In this document: positions 1 to 7,455 of the stretch, piece after piece | How positions within the stretch are numbered: the stretch's first letter is position 1 | Layout: every line of letters begins with the position of its first letter | Translations under genes and position numbers: made by a program | NCBI GenBank assembly: GCA_021799405.1 | Contig: JAJZAL010000154.1 | Location: 1 to 12,652, forward strand | Direction: 5' to 3' | Length of the DNA stretch: 12,652 nt | From: Acidobacteriota bacterium | GTDB lineage: Bacteria; Acidobacteriota; Terriglobia; Terriglobales; Acidobacteriaceae | The notes under the pieces: model-generated | Databases searched by the model: none | Told to the model about the DNA's origin: nothing | What the model saw: the letters and a program-made list of their open reading frames with translations, nothing else

Positions 1-2080
1 GCAGCCCGGCATTCACGGTCAGCTTTGAACTCGCTCGGTAATCGTCATTGACATACCATGCCCAATCTCGATTCCGAACAGCTTGTTCCTGCGCTATAGG
101 AGCGTATACCGTGTAGCTTCCCTGATCTACAGCGCCCAAGATGTAGCTGGCAAAGGGCACGCCGGTGGTGTTATCGATCGTCGTCGAACCCTGAAGGAAG
201 TTCGCCGTCTCGGTGCCGCTGTACTGGAGAGTGGCCGGGGTGCTTCCGCCCATCGCCGATATGACGTTATTGTCCAGCCACTGAATATCAAAACCAAAAG
301 AAAGCGAATGCTTGCCGCGGACCCATTGCAGGTTGTCCACCAGGTTGAAGTCGTCCGCATTATCCTGGGTTCCGTTTTGTGTGCCCCACTGTGCCGGGGC
401 GTATGCGCCACTGAATTTTTCCGCAGGAAATCCACCCGCGGCCTGGCCGTTGGGAAGACCCTGGATGCCAAACGTCGCCGCCGCCCACGCGTTTATGGGG
501 TAAGTTGGGTTGAAATCCGGCGAATGGTATTGCGCCGTCCCGTACTTGAACTGGTTCACCAGAGTTGAACTGAGGATATACGTGTCCTCGAAGATGCCCA
601 CACGGGTGACGGGGCGGTAGTACTTCGAGTAGCGATAGGGGAAAGGACCTACGTCAGTGGATTGGGCCGACGGGCCCACCAGTCCCTGGCGGCCTGTGGC
701 CAACAGAACGCTGACGGTCTGCTTGCTGCTGAGGTTTGCGTCAACATGAATGTTTCCATCCCAGTTGCTCAAACCGTAAGCGTAAGAACCAAGAAAGTTC
801 TTGGTAAGGTCTGAATTGGCATACGGAATGCCCTGCCAGAACTGCGCCATCTTCTGCGCGATGGGCGAGATCTCGCCCGGCGGGATGATGTTGCCCGGAA
901 ACGGCTGACGCGTACAACTGGTCGATGTGCAGGTTTCCGTGGTCGGATCGTAGATCTTAACCGGAGTGGGAAGGCTCAGGAGCTGACTGAAATCGCCCTT
1001 GAACATTTGTGCGGTGGGAATCGTATTGTAGACCGCCGGAGTCACCGTAGAATAGCGGAAACCATCAAACGCCCCAAAGAAGAACAGCTTGTTATGGATC
1101 AACGGCAAACCAGCGCTGATGCCGTACTGGTTCATATGCAAGGGCGGCTTGTAAATTGCTCCGGTAACGGAGCTGGTCGGCGGAAGAAAACCATACGCAT
1201 CGAATGCTGTGTTGCGGTCGATAACATAGGCCTCCCCGTGGATCTGGTTCGAGCCCGATTTGACGGTAAAGTTCTCCACGCCCAGGCCCGAGTATTCCGC
1301 CGAGTAGGCTGTGGTCTTCAACTGGAACTGATTTACACTCCCCACTCCGAATGCCGGCCAGATATAACGCGGATCGCCCGGGCTGCCAGGGAATGAGAAG
1401 GGAATGCCTTCAATGTACATCGCCGTGGCATGCGCATTGCCGTTGACAACCATCGGCTCATCGGTTTCATTGTTTTTCGTTTCGTTGGACGAAACTCCGG
1501 GCATCAAAGCCGCGAAGTCGGTCACGCGCTGCTGATCGGGACTGTTGGCCGCGCCCATCTCAAGAGGCAGCTCCTGGTAGACACTGCTCTGCAACACTGC
1601 GCCCAGCGTTGCATTCTGCGTCTCCAACGGCGGCGGCGCTGTTGAGACGGTGACCGTTTCCGTGGCTTGACCAATGGTCAGCTTCAGGTCTAACCCCAAC
1701 ACCTGCATGCCATTCAGGTGGATGTTCTTGCGAACTAATTTCTTGAACCCGCTGGCGGTAACCGTGAGGCTGTAGTTTCCTACGTTGAGCGGAGAAATCG
1801 AATAGAAACCATCTTTGTTTGTGTTTTGCTTGATTACAGCTCCGGTGCCGACGTCTGTCACTGCGACACTCGCACCCGGAATCACCGCTCCAGTAGGATC
1901 TGTAACGGTTCCCTGAATCGTCGCGGTTGCGCCGATCTGGGCTTTGGCCACGAACGGTGTCAGGATGGAGATAGCCAACAGCGCCAACCATCTCCATCGC
2001 AAAGAGCGCCGTGAGCAATTCGATGCTCCTCGCGACACTCCTCCTGCCTCCGAAAACGCCCTAAAGGCGAATCGTCTCAT
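1..2080 (-). CDS. Oar-like TonB-dependent receptor with carboxypeptidase-regulatory-like domain (3' end off the window)
   Basis: Outer-membrane active transporter, here probably for pectin-derived oligosaccharides. The minus-strand frame is open from ATG 2080-2078 to the left edge (693 codons visible), so the C-terminus is missing; such receptors are usually about 1000-1200 residues. The start is well supported: GGAGG at 2091-2087 lies 6 nt before the ATG. The leader has a long basic n-region (residues 1-31) followed by a hydrophobic stretch WLALLAISILTPFVAKA-Q, with likely cleavage after residue 47. Residues about 53-135 form a carboxypeptidase-regulatory-like beta-sandwich (IQGTVTDPTGAVIPGASV, then DGFYSISPLNVGNYSLTVTA). 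A plug-like region follows (about 150-280, with MYIEGIPFSFP and YSAEYSGLGVENFTVKSGSN), then aromatic-rich barrel strands. No SusD-like partner is visible. The substrate is inferred only from the neighbouring pectinases; the family assignment is secure. Confidence 0.9.
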   Translation of the reverse strand, partial: MRRFAFRAFSEAGGVSRGASNCSRRSLRWRWLALLAISILTPFVAKAQIGATATIQGTVTDPTGAVIPGASVAVTDVGTGAVIKQNTNKDGFYSISPLNVGNYSLTVTASGFKKLVRKNIHLNGMQVLGLDLKLTIGQATETVTVSTAPPPLETQNATLGAVLQSSVYQELPLEMGAANSPDQQRVTDFAALMPGVSSNETKNNETDEPMVVNGNAHATAMYIEGIPFSFPGSPGDPRYIWPAFGVGSVNQFQLKTTAYSAEYSGLGVENFTVKSGSNQIHGEAYVIDRNTAFDAYGFLPPTSSVTGAIYKPPLHMNQYGISAGLPLIHNKLFFFGAFDGFRYSTVTPAVYNTIPTAQMFKGDFSQLLSLPTPVKIYDPTTETCTSTSCTRQPFPGNIIPPGEISPIAQKMAQFWQGIPYANSDLTKNFLGSYAYGLSNWDGNIHVDANLSSKQTVSVLLATGRQGLVGPSAQSTDVGPFPYRYSKYYRPVTRVGIFEDTYILSSTLVNQFKYGTAQYHSPDFNPTYPINAWAAATFGIQGLPNGQAAGGFPAEKFSGAYAPAQWGTQNGTQDNADDFNLVDNLQWVRGKHSLSFGFDIQWLDNNVISAMGGSTPATLQYSGTETANFLQGSTTIDNTTGVPFASYILGAVDQGSYTVYAPIAQEQAVRNRDWAWYVNDDYRASSKLTVNAGL

Positions 2081-2162
2081 CACTTGCCTCCAAGTAATTA
2101 ACTTTGTGATTTGCCTCACGAACAAGGGATCCATCAACGGCTCACCAAACTATCTCTGCGCT

Positions 2163-2176
2163 GTGGTCTGACCTCC
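2163..2176. promoter_or_regulatory. Operator-like element, copy 1 (TonB receptor leader)
   Basis: The plus strand reads GTGGTCTGACCTCC. The core GGTC-T-GACC is a perfect inverted repeat and matches 7 of 8 defined positions of the TGGT-N3-ACCA pattern bound by classical FadR-family regulators. It is 83 nt upstream of the receptor ATG and just downstream of the possible promoter, a typical repressor position. The same 14-mer with one change occurs upstream of the regulator gene (3492-3505). Confidence 0.5.
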
Positions 2177-2194
2177 CTTTGAAGCGGACTTAGT

Positions 2195-2221
2195 GTCATA
2201 TATGGCGCTGTGCCCTGTCAA
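2195..2221 (-). promoter_or_regulatory. Possible sigma-70-type promoter for the TonB receptor
   Basis: On the minus strand there is a perfect TTGACA (2221-2216), then a 15-bp spacer and TATGAC (2200-2195, 4 of 6 matches to TATAAT). The short spacer and imperfect -10 make this tentative. If correct, transcription would start near 2188 and give a leader of about 108 nt that contains the operator-like element at 2163-2176. Confidence 0.35.
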
Positions 2222-2406
2222 TAGCCAGTAAAGAAATTTTTGCCGGATTATGAAAATTAAGGAGTTAAAAAGAGAGTTGCTCGCGGTAAGGATCGGTTTA
2301 AAGGCAGGTCTCCGCAGATTTAAAGAGACCCGGCAATTCCCTCTGCGCCATCAGCAACGGGAGCATAGCGGCTTCTTGGAATCCAGGAAATATAAGTAAA
2401 ACTAAT

Positions 2407-2423
2407 TATATCAATAAGATATA
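2407..2423. repeat. AT-rich inverted repeat TATATC-AATAA-GATATA
   Basis: Perfect 6-bp arms around a 5-bp spacer, in the gene-free region about 330 bp upstream of the receptor start. It could be a regulator-binding site or a chance feature of AT-rich DNA; nothing else supports a function. Confidence 0.3.
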
Positions 2424-2586
2424 GAGGAAATAGCCATTTCGGTGCCATTCGGGCAAACGGCCATCACCCAACGAGTCAACCGGAAGTATGAAAGTAAAGT
2501 CGACAATACGGTGCTGCGCGCCACTTTCGGGTGATTAGGCTCCACCTATTCCCCACGCTAACCATTCCTGCCGTTAATTTCCGTGG

Positions 2587-3354
2587 TCAGTCCGCAGCGT
2601 GTTTCATTCGTGCCTGGCTGTTTCTCAATGTGCCTGCGGATGACTTCCGTTCCACAGGGCGCTCCATTCCCTGCGCGACCTGAGCCATGCGCAGGTGTTG
2701 CTCCATGAGCCTGCGCGCTTCCGCGGCGTTGCGATTGCGAACGGCGCGGTAAATGGCTCGATGCATCTCGGCTGATTCGCGCAGATCAATTGAGCGCTCC
2801 ACGGTTTTGCGCCGCTTGTCGTACATCGATGATGACACCGTTTCCATGACCGCGCCGAGAATGGGATTGCCTGAAGCCTGGGCAAGGATGCGATGAAAGA
2901 GCACGTCATGTATGAGGTAATCGGAAGGGGCTCCCACCGCGGCAAACATTTCGGCAACCTCTTCGGCCAGCGCGGCATGATGTTCTTCCTTACCGCGTTC
3001 CGCGGCCAGCGCGGCTAGGTTGCTTTCAAGGATGATCCGGGCTTCAAACATCTGCCAGGATTGAAATCCGTGCAGCGCGCCCATAAAGCTGAGAGATGCC
3101 TTGCCAAGCTCCGGCGGACCATCAGCGACAAAGGTTCCCACGCCGTGCTTGATCTTCAACACACCCATCGCCGCCAGGTAGCCGATACCTGTACGAAGGC
3201 TTGCACGGCTGATCTTCAGGTCCCGAGCAAACTCGCGTTCCGGTGGAATCTTGTCGCCGGGTTGGAGCGTGCCATTCTCGATCAATGAGCGTACGTGATT
3301 CACCACCTGCATCGTCCGGTGTGTTTCCGTAAGATTCTGCTTCACCCTCGCCAT
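2587..3354 (-). CDS. FadR-type GntR family transcriptional regulator (wHTH + FCD domain)
   Basis: Cytoplasmic ligand-responsive regulator, probably controlling the surrounding pectin genes. With the start chosen here (ATG 3354-3352, 255 aa), residues about 14-78 form the GntR winged helix (PPEREFARDLKISRASLR, then GVLKIKHGVGTFV). Residues about 95-225 form the all-helical FCD ligand domain. The usual metal-binding set appears complete: D150 and H154 (HDVLFH), H198 (EMHRAI) and H220 (MEQH). FadR members that sense sugar acids such as galacturonate or glucuronate are known, which suits the context. The frame stays open upstream to an ATG at 3519 that overlaps the GH28 stop by 4 bp. I disfavour it because the 55 extra residues look unstructured, use rarer codons (CTA, TTA, AGA, AGG; GC3 about 52% against about 64%), and cover an operator-like element. 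Neither start has a good Shine-Dalgarno sequence, so the start remains uncertain. Confidence 0.85.
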   Translation of the reverse strand: MARVKQNLTETHRTMQVVNHVRSLIENGTLQPGDKIPPEREFARDLKISRASLRTGIGYLAAMGVLKIKHGVGTFVADGPPELGKASLSFMGALHGFQSWQMFEARIILESNLAALAAERGKEEHHAALAEEVAEMFAAVGAPSDYLIHDVLFHRILAQASGNPILGAVMETVSSSMYDKRRKTVERSIDLRESAEMHRAIYRAVRNRNAAEARRLMEQHLRMAQVAQGMERPVERKSSAGTLRNSQARMKHAAD

Positions 3355-3491
3355 AGATGGAAGACACTTTCTGGGAATGAGTTCCGGAGATTCCCGGTAA
3401 GTCGAGATTAACACCGAGACATCATCCTGGTTGAGTAGCCCACCGCCCGGCATCATTGAGAGTTCATGGCTCCCGGTCGGCATAACATTTA

Positions 3492-3505
3492 GTGGCCTGA
3501 CCTCC
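3492..3505. promoter_or_regulatory. Operator-like element, copy 2 (upstream of the regulator)
   Basis: GTGGCCTGACCTCC, 13 of 14 identical to copy 1 at 2163-2176. It lies between the GH28 stop (3516) and the preferred regulator start (3354). This is consistent with autoregulation and with the stretch being a leader rather than coding sequence. Confidence 0.45.
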
Positions 3506-3515
3506 AATAGACCCA

Positions 3516-4814
3516 TCATTGCTGCTTGAGCGAAAGCTCCGCACCCGTCGACTTCGTAATCGGCTGCCCTTTTGCCGCTTGCACAACCACACCTTCGCCG
3601 GTCACCTGAGCGTAGCCGATGGTCAGGCCTTTCTCTGCGCTGATCCTTACATTGCGCAGGACGACGCCGGTAACGGGCGATTCCGGCAAGCCCACGATCG
3701 CTCCCGCCAGCGTGCTTCCCGTGGCCGTCACATTCTCAATCACCATGTCATGAAAGTGCGGAGTCAGCCTCGTTACGGGAGCCGCCGATACCCCTCCGGC
3801 CGGTATGATCCGGGGATAGTATTCGCTGATGATCAGCGCGTTCTTTACGTTCTTCATCTCAATATCGCGGAAGACCAGATGACTCACGTCATGGCCGCGA
3901 TCGCGGTTGGCCTTGACGCGAATGCCGTTCGCGGTGCCATCGAAATGAATGCGCTCAGCAAGAATGTTTTGAGCACCGCCGGCCAGTTCGCTGCCCACCG
4001 AGACACCGTGCCCATGCAGAAAAGTGCAGTCTTTGATGGTGATGTCCCGGCTTGGCGAGTCGGGGCCGGGAGAGTTGATCATACCCGACTTGATAGCCAC
4101 GTTATCGTCGCCCACATCGGAAAATACGTGATCGATCACCATGTGCGAAGAGGAAAACGGATCGATCGCATCCGTATTGGGAGAATGAGCGGGCGCGAGA
4201 ATTCTGACATTGCGGATCGTAACATCGTCGGAGTAGTACGGAACCACCTGCCACATCGGCGAGTTCTGAATCGTCACGCCCTCGATGAGTACGTGCTTGC
4301 AATGATCGAAGACCACCAGCCGCGGCCGCGGGTGATCAGTGCCCAGAATCCCTGAGCCTTTGATGGCCCACGCCATCTTCCACCAGCTCTCTCCCGAACC
4401 ATCGATGATGCCTTCCCCCGTGATCGAGACATTGGTGGCGTTGGTGGCGCTGACCAGCGCTTGCAATCCCGGCGCGCGAAATTCCCTGATTGCGGGGTAG
4501 TCCGCATGGTCTGTGGACCCAAGAAGCGTCGCACCCTTGTCGAGGTGCAGCGTAATGTTGGACTTCAGGACGATGGGGGCACTGAGATACGTGCCTGGCG
4601 TCAGTGTAACCGTACCGCCCCCCTGCCGTTCGCAAGCATCGATGGCGGCCTGAATTGCCGCGGTATCCTTGGTGACGCCGTCGCCCCTGGCGCCGAAGCT
4701 GCGCGGATTGCAATTCGCCGAGGCATAAAGACTTCCCGTAGAAACGGTAAGGGAAAAAATGCAGGCGGCCAACACAAAAAGCCGTTGTCTCGGCAAAGTA
4801 ATCTGTCGTGGCAT
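3516..4814 (-). CDS. Secreted GH28 polygalacturonase-family glycoside hydrolase
   Basis: Hydrolyses alpha-1,4-galacturonic acid linkages of homogalacturonan or pectin fragments, outside the cytoplasm. With start ATG 4814-4812 the protein has 432 residues, a normal family length. It begins with a clean signal peptide (basic MPRQITLPRQR, hydrophobic LFVLAACIFSLTV, likely cleavage near YASA-N). The mature part opens with the pectate-lyase-superfamily motif SFGARGDGVTKDTAAIQAAI, then right-handed beta-helix repeats. All GH28 signature motifs are present: N213-T-D215, D236-D237 (GDDNVAIK), G268-H-G270 and R299-V-K301 (a variant of RIK). GAGG lies 7 nt before this ATG. An in-frame ATG at 4850 has a better site (AGGAG, 6 nt) and would add 12 residues, so it is a real alternative. 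The gene is divergent from the GH28-CE8 enzyme. Endo or exo action cannot be told from sequence alone. Confidence 0.9.
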   Translation of the reverse strand: MPRQITLPRQRLFVLAACIFSLTVSTGSLYASANCNPRSFGARGDGVTKDTAAIQAAIDACERQGGGTVTLTPGTYLSAPIVLKSNITLHLDKGATLLGSTDHADYPAIREFRAPGLQALVSATNATNVSITGEGIIDGSGESWWKMAWAIKGSGILGTDHPRPRLVVFDHCKHVLIEGVTIQNSPMWQVVPYYSDDVTIRNVRILAPAHSPNTDAIDPFSSSHMVIDHVFSDVGDDNVAIKSGMINSPGPDSPSRDITIKDCTFLHGHGVSVGSELAGGAQNILAERIHFDGTANGIRVKANRDRGHDVSHLVFRDIEMKNVKNALIISEYYPRIIPAGGVSAAPVTRLTPHFHDMVIENVTATGSTLAGAIVGLPESPVTGVVLRNVRISAEKGLTIGYAQVTGEGVVVQAAKGQPITKSTGAELSLKQQ

Positions 4815-4870
4815 GAGGAATCCTCGGTAGAAAATTGCTTGCCCGCTCATCATACACTCCTGGGAGTCAC

Positions 4871-4884
4871 GTGGTCATGCCACC
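4871..4884. promoter_or_regulatory. Operator-like element, weak copy 4 (upstream of GH28)
   Basis: GTGGTCATGCCACC, 10 of 14 identical to copy 1. It keeps the outer arms GTGG...CCAC and matches 7 of 8 positions of TGGT-N3-ACCA. It lies 57 nt upstream of the preferred GH28 start. This is the weakest of the four elements. Confidence 0.3.
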
Positions 4885-4965
4885 CGCTCAGGCTTGCCCT
4901 TGTAACGCAGCTGAGAAATTGAATGATACCTGGGAAAGACCGGCACATGGCCAGCCCTGTGATTT

Positions 4966-4988
4966 CGGTCCAGCTTGACTGCGGACCG
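4966..4988. repeat. Inverted repeat CGGTCC-N11-GGACCG in the divergent promoter
   Basis: Perfect 6-bp arms (4966-4971 and 4983-4988) flank the TTGACT of the possible promoter for the GH28-CE8 gene. Position and symmetry fit a binding site for a second regulator, but it could be chance. Confidence 0.3.
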
Positions 4989-5005
4989 CTCCTCTTCTGT
5001 ACATT
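4975..5005 (+). promoter_or_regulatory. Possible promoter for the GH28-CE8 gene
   Basis: TTGACT (4975-4980) and TACATT (5000-5005), separated by 19 bp, which is longer than ideal. A start near 5012 would place the operator-like element at 5017-5030 just downstream, as for the TonB receptor. Weak consensus match. Confidence 0.25.
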
Positions 5006-5016
5006 GGAGATTACTA

Positions 5017-5030
5017 GTGGTCAGTCCTCA
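5017..5030. promoter_or_regulatory. Operator-like element, copy 3 (upstream of GH28-CE8)
   Basis: GTGGTCAGTCCTCA, 11 of 14 identical to copy 1 at 2163-2176 and 58 nt upstream of the preferred start at 5088. The dyad is GGTC-A-GTCC, imperfect at one pair. Confidence 0.4.
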
Positions 5031-5087
5031 TGGAAGGCGATGCTTTCCCTATCACCTCAATTCCGCCTTGCGGATCGGAGCACCTTC

Positions 5088-7454
5088 ATGCGATCTTTTA
5101 TCCTCCGTTCACTCATCGTGACGGCTCCTCTTTTCCTTGCGATTACCTTGACGGCTCAGGATACGCGCACCGTAACCGAACCTCGTATTCCCGCTGCCTG
5201 CGTCACTCTGAAAGCGCGCATTGCTTCCGCAAATGGTGCAATTGCGGCCACAGACGAGCGCCGGTTGGACACCGAGCGCATTCAGGAGGCTATCGACCAC
5301 TGCGCTTCGGGCAAAGCAGTGGTCCTTGGCGCCGGCGGCCGGAAGAACGTCTTCCTCACCGGCCCGCTCACTCTGCGCGCCGGGGTAACGCTGGTAGTTG
5401 ATGCCAATACCGTGCTGGCGGCGTCGCGCGATCCGCGGCTCTTCGACCTGAGGCCGGGCAGTTGCGGCATGGTTGCGGCAAGAGGACACGGCTGCAAACC
5501 TCTCATCTTGGCCGACAACGTTGACAACAGCGGCATCATGGGCGAGGGCTCCATCGACGGTCGAGGAGGGGACAAGTTGCTCGGCCAGGAGGTGACATGG
5601 TGGGATCTGGCACATGAGGCAAAGGTCACGGACCAGCAGCAAAGTGTCTTCGCCCTGATCGTTCTGCACCACGCCCGGAACTTCACGATGTACAAGATCA
5701 CGCTCCGTAATTCGCCGAACTTCCACGTCGCGGTGAATCAGACAGACGGATTTACAGCCTGGGGCGTGAAGATCATGACGCCCAAAACCGCCCGCAACAC
5801 CGACGGCATCGACCCCAGTTCCTCGCGCAATGTGACGATCACGCACTGCTTTATCCACACCGGCGACGACGACGTAGCCGTGAAGTCCGGCAGAAGCGGC
5901 CCGTCCTCGAACATCTCGATCCTGCACAACCACTTCTACACCGGCCACGGCATGTCCATCGGCAGCGGCACCGATGGCGGCGTCGATCACATGCTGGTCG
6001 ACGACCTGACCATCGACGGCGCCGACAACGGCATCCGTATCAAGTCCGATCGCAGCCGCGGAGGCCTGGTTCACGATCTGGTTTATCGCAACATCTGCAT
6101 CCGCAATGTAACCAACCCGCTGGTTTTCACGCCGCACTACACCACATTCAACGGCAACCTGCTCCCTATCTACCGCGACATCACACTCCAGAACATTCAC
6201 ATCCTCACACCAGGCGCCTACACCTTCCTCGGATTGGACGCGGAGCACAAGCTCCAGTTGACGCTCAATAACGTGTTTGCCGATGGCTTGCAGCATTCGC
6301 GCATGATCAGCAAAGACGCGGTCTTTACAATCGGCAGGCAACGCGGCAACCTTGAGCCCGCCGGTGAAGATGTGACCATCGAGCAAACCTCCGGCTCATC
6401 GGCTGGAACGCCGCTCAATTGCGATGCGCGCTTCGTTCCCTTCCCGGCGGATGCAGTGGCGCCTGAGATGGCCGGCAAAGTTCCGCCCGAGGACAAAACC
6501 TACTACGTGGCGGCCGACGGCACCGGTGATTACTACTCCATCCAGCAAGCCATCAATGCCGTGCCCGCTTCAGGCGATGCGATGATCCTGGTGGCGCCGG
6601 GCACATACCGCGAAGTGATCACGATCAACAAGCCGGGCATCCAGCTTCGCAGCGCCACTCCTGATGCGAGCAAGACGATCGTGGTCAACGATCGCAGCGC
6701 CGGCGCAAACGGCGGCACATTGCACTCGGCCACCGTGAATGTTACAGCCGACAACTTCTTCGCCGAAAACATCACCTTCCAGAATGACTTCAATCGCACC
6801 CATCCACAGCTTCCCGCCGGCTCGCAGGCGCTCGCTTTGCTGGTCAAGGGCGACCGCGCAATCTTTCACAACGTGCGTCTGCTCGGCAATCAGGACACCA
6901 TCTACCTGGGCAGCCGCAACTGCTCGCCCGATGGGCAGAATTGCGTCCCCGCGCGCCAGTATTTCTCAGATTGCTACGTCGAGGGCAACGTGGATTTTAT
7001 CTTTGGCGATGGCAAGGCCGCCTTCAATCATTGTGAGATCCACAGTACTCCGCATGACGGCGGATTTATCACCGCGCAAGCGAAGCATGATCCCAGCGAA
7101 GATTCAGGCTTCGTATTCGATCACTGCAAACTCACCGCAGCCGAAGAGCTCACCGGAAAGGTTTTCCTCGGGCGTCCATGGCGGCCCTTCGCAACTGTGA
7201 TCTTCCTCAACACGGAAATGGGCGGCCAGATTGCGCCCGCCGGCTGGCGCGAGTGGCATCCGGGAGAGACACACTCGCTCGACACGGCCTATTACGCGGA
7301 ATTCAACTCGACCGGCCCCGGAGCACACCACGACGCGCGTGATCCGCATGCACATTTTCTAACGCCCAAGCAGGCAAAACATTATGATCCGGCTGTATTT
7401 TTGCGCGGGAGCGACAACTGGAATCCGTTCGTAATTCCCGAGCCGCCGCAATAG
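5088..7454 (+). CDS. Secreted bifunctional polygalacturonase-pectin methylesterase (GH28-CE8 fusion)
   Basis: A 788-residue secreted enzyme that should both remove methyl esters from pectin and cut the galacturonan backbone. The start at ATG 5088 gives a Sec signal peptide (MRSFILRSLIVTAPLFLAITLTAQ) with GGAG 7 nt upstream. The frame is open back to an ATG at 4923, but that extension has no signal-like sequence and covers the promoter. The GH28 domain (about 30-455) carries N237-T-D239, D260-D-D262 (GDDDVAVK), G286-H-G288 and R317-I-K319, all canonical. The CE8 domain (about 470-785) begins at TYYVAADGTGDYYSIQQAI and has GTYRE, Q580 (SQALAL), Q602-D603 (QDTIY, general acid), D636 (DFIFG, nucleophile) and R696 (LGRPW). 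Both active sites therefore look intact. The linker is short. The gene is divergent from the single-domain GH28 and probably shares its control region. Confidence 0.93.
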   Translation: MRSFILRSLIVTAPLFLAITLTAQDTRTVTEPRIPAACVTLKARIASANGAIAATDERRLDTERIQEAIDHCASGKAVVLGAGGRKNVFLTGPLTLRAGVTLVVDANTVLAASRDPRLFDLRPGSCGMVAARGHGCKPLILADNVDNSGIMGEGSIDGRGGDKLLGQEVTWWDLAHEAKVTDQQQSVFALIVLHHARNFTMYKITLRNSPNFHVAVNQTDGFTAWGVKIMTPKTARNTDGIDPSSSRNVTITHCFIHTGDDDVAVKSGRSGPSSNISILHNHFYTGHGMSIGSGTDGGVDHMLVDDLTIDGADNGIRIKSDRSRGGLVHDLVYRNICIRNVTNPLVFTPHYTTFNGNLLPIYRDITLQNIHILTPGAYTFLGLDAEHKLQLTLNNVFADGLQHSRMISKDAVFTIGRQRGNLEPAGEDVTIEQTSGSSAGTPLNCDARFVPFPADAVAPEMAGKVPPEDKTYYVAADGTGDYYSIQQAINAVPASGDAMILVAPGTYREVITINKPGIQLRSATPDASKTIVVNDRSAGANGGTLHSATVNVTADNFFAENITFQNDFNRTHPQLPAGSQALALLVKGDRAIFHNVRLLGNQDTIYLGSRNCSPDGQNCVPARQYFSDCYVEGNVDFIFGDGKAAFNHCEIHSTPHDGGFITAQAKHDPSEDSGFVFDHCKLTAAEELTGKVFLGRPWRPFATVIFLNTEMGGQIAPAGWREWHPGETHSLDTAYYAEFNSTGPGAHHDARDPHAHFLTPKQAKHYDPAVFLRGSDNWNPFVIPEPPQ

Positions 7455-7455
7455 T

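Larger units (their letters stand above)
2081..2586. other. Gene-free region upstream of the TonB receptor
   Basis: About 500 bp between the end of the regulator gene and the start of the receptor gene, both on the minus strand. I see no credible coding frame. It is AT-richer than its surroundings, especially 2220-2440. It holds the receptor's ribosome-binding site, a possible sigma-70 promoter (2195-2221), the shared operator-like element (2163-2176) and an AT-rich inverted repeat (2407-2423). No clear intrinsic terminator for the regulator gene was found; there is no GC-rich stem followed by a T-run on the minus strand. Confidence 0.6.
4815..5087. promoter_or_regulatory. Divergent promoter region between the two GH28 genes
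   Basis: Gene-free if the signal-peptide starts at 4814 (minus) and 5088 (plus) are right. It contains two operator-like elements (4871-4884 and 5017-5030), a possible plus-strand promoter (4975-5005), an inverted repeat ACTCC-TG-GGAGT (4856-4867) that overlaps the AGGAG ribosome-binding site of the alternative GH28 start at 4850, a palindrome GCGG-A-CCGC (4981-4989) and a CGGTCC-N11-GGACCG dyad (4966-4988). It is probably the control point for both pectinases. Confidence 0.55.

Noticed and set aside
1560..2018. A 152-codon minus-strand frame near the receptor start
   Set aside because: It is another frame of the receptor gene. The true frame starts at 2080 with a strong GGAGG site and encodes the signal peptide and carboxypeptidase-regulatory-like domain.
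2463..2535. Inverted repeat ATCACCC...GGGTGAT downstream of the regulator
   Set aside because: 7-bp arms 59 bp apart with no T-run; too weak for a terminator or operator call and likely by chance.
3519..4355. A 278-codon plus-strand open frame opposite GH28
   Set aside because: Antisense to conserved GH28 motifs, no recognisable protein family, no plausible start signals.
4923..5087. N-terminal extension of the GH28-CE8 protein from ATG 4923
   Set aside because: The signal peptide starts at 5088 with its own GGAG site; the extension has no export signal and overlaps promoter- and operator-like sequence.
5109..6386. A 425-codon open frame on the minus strand across the GH28-CE8 gene
   Set aside because: It is antisense to a gene with all GH28 motifs. 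The translation is rich in V, A, D and H repeats typical of a high-GC shadow frame and has no recognisable domain or ribosome-binding site.
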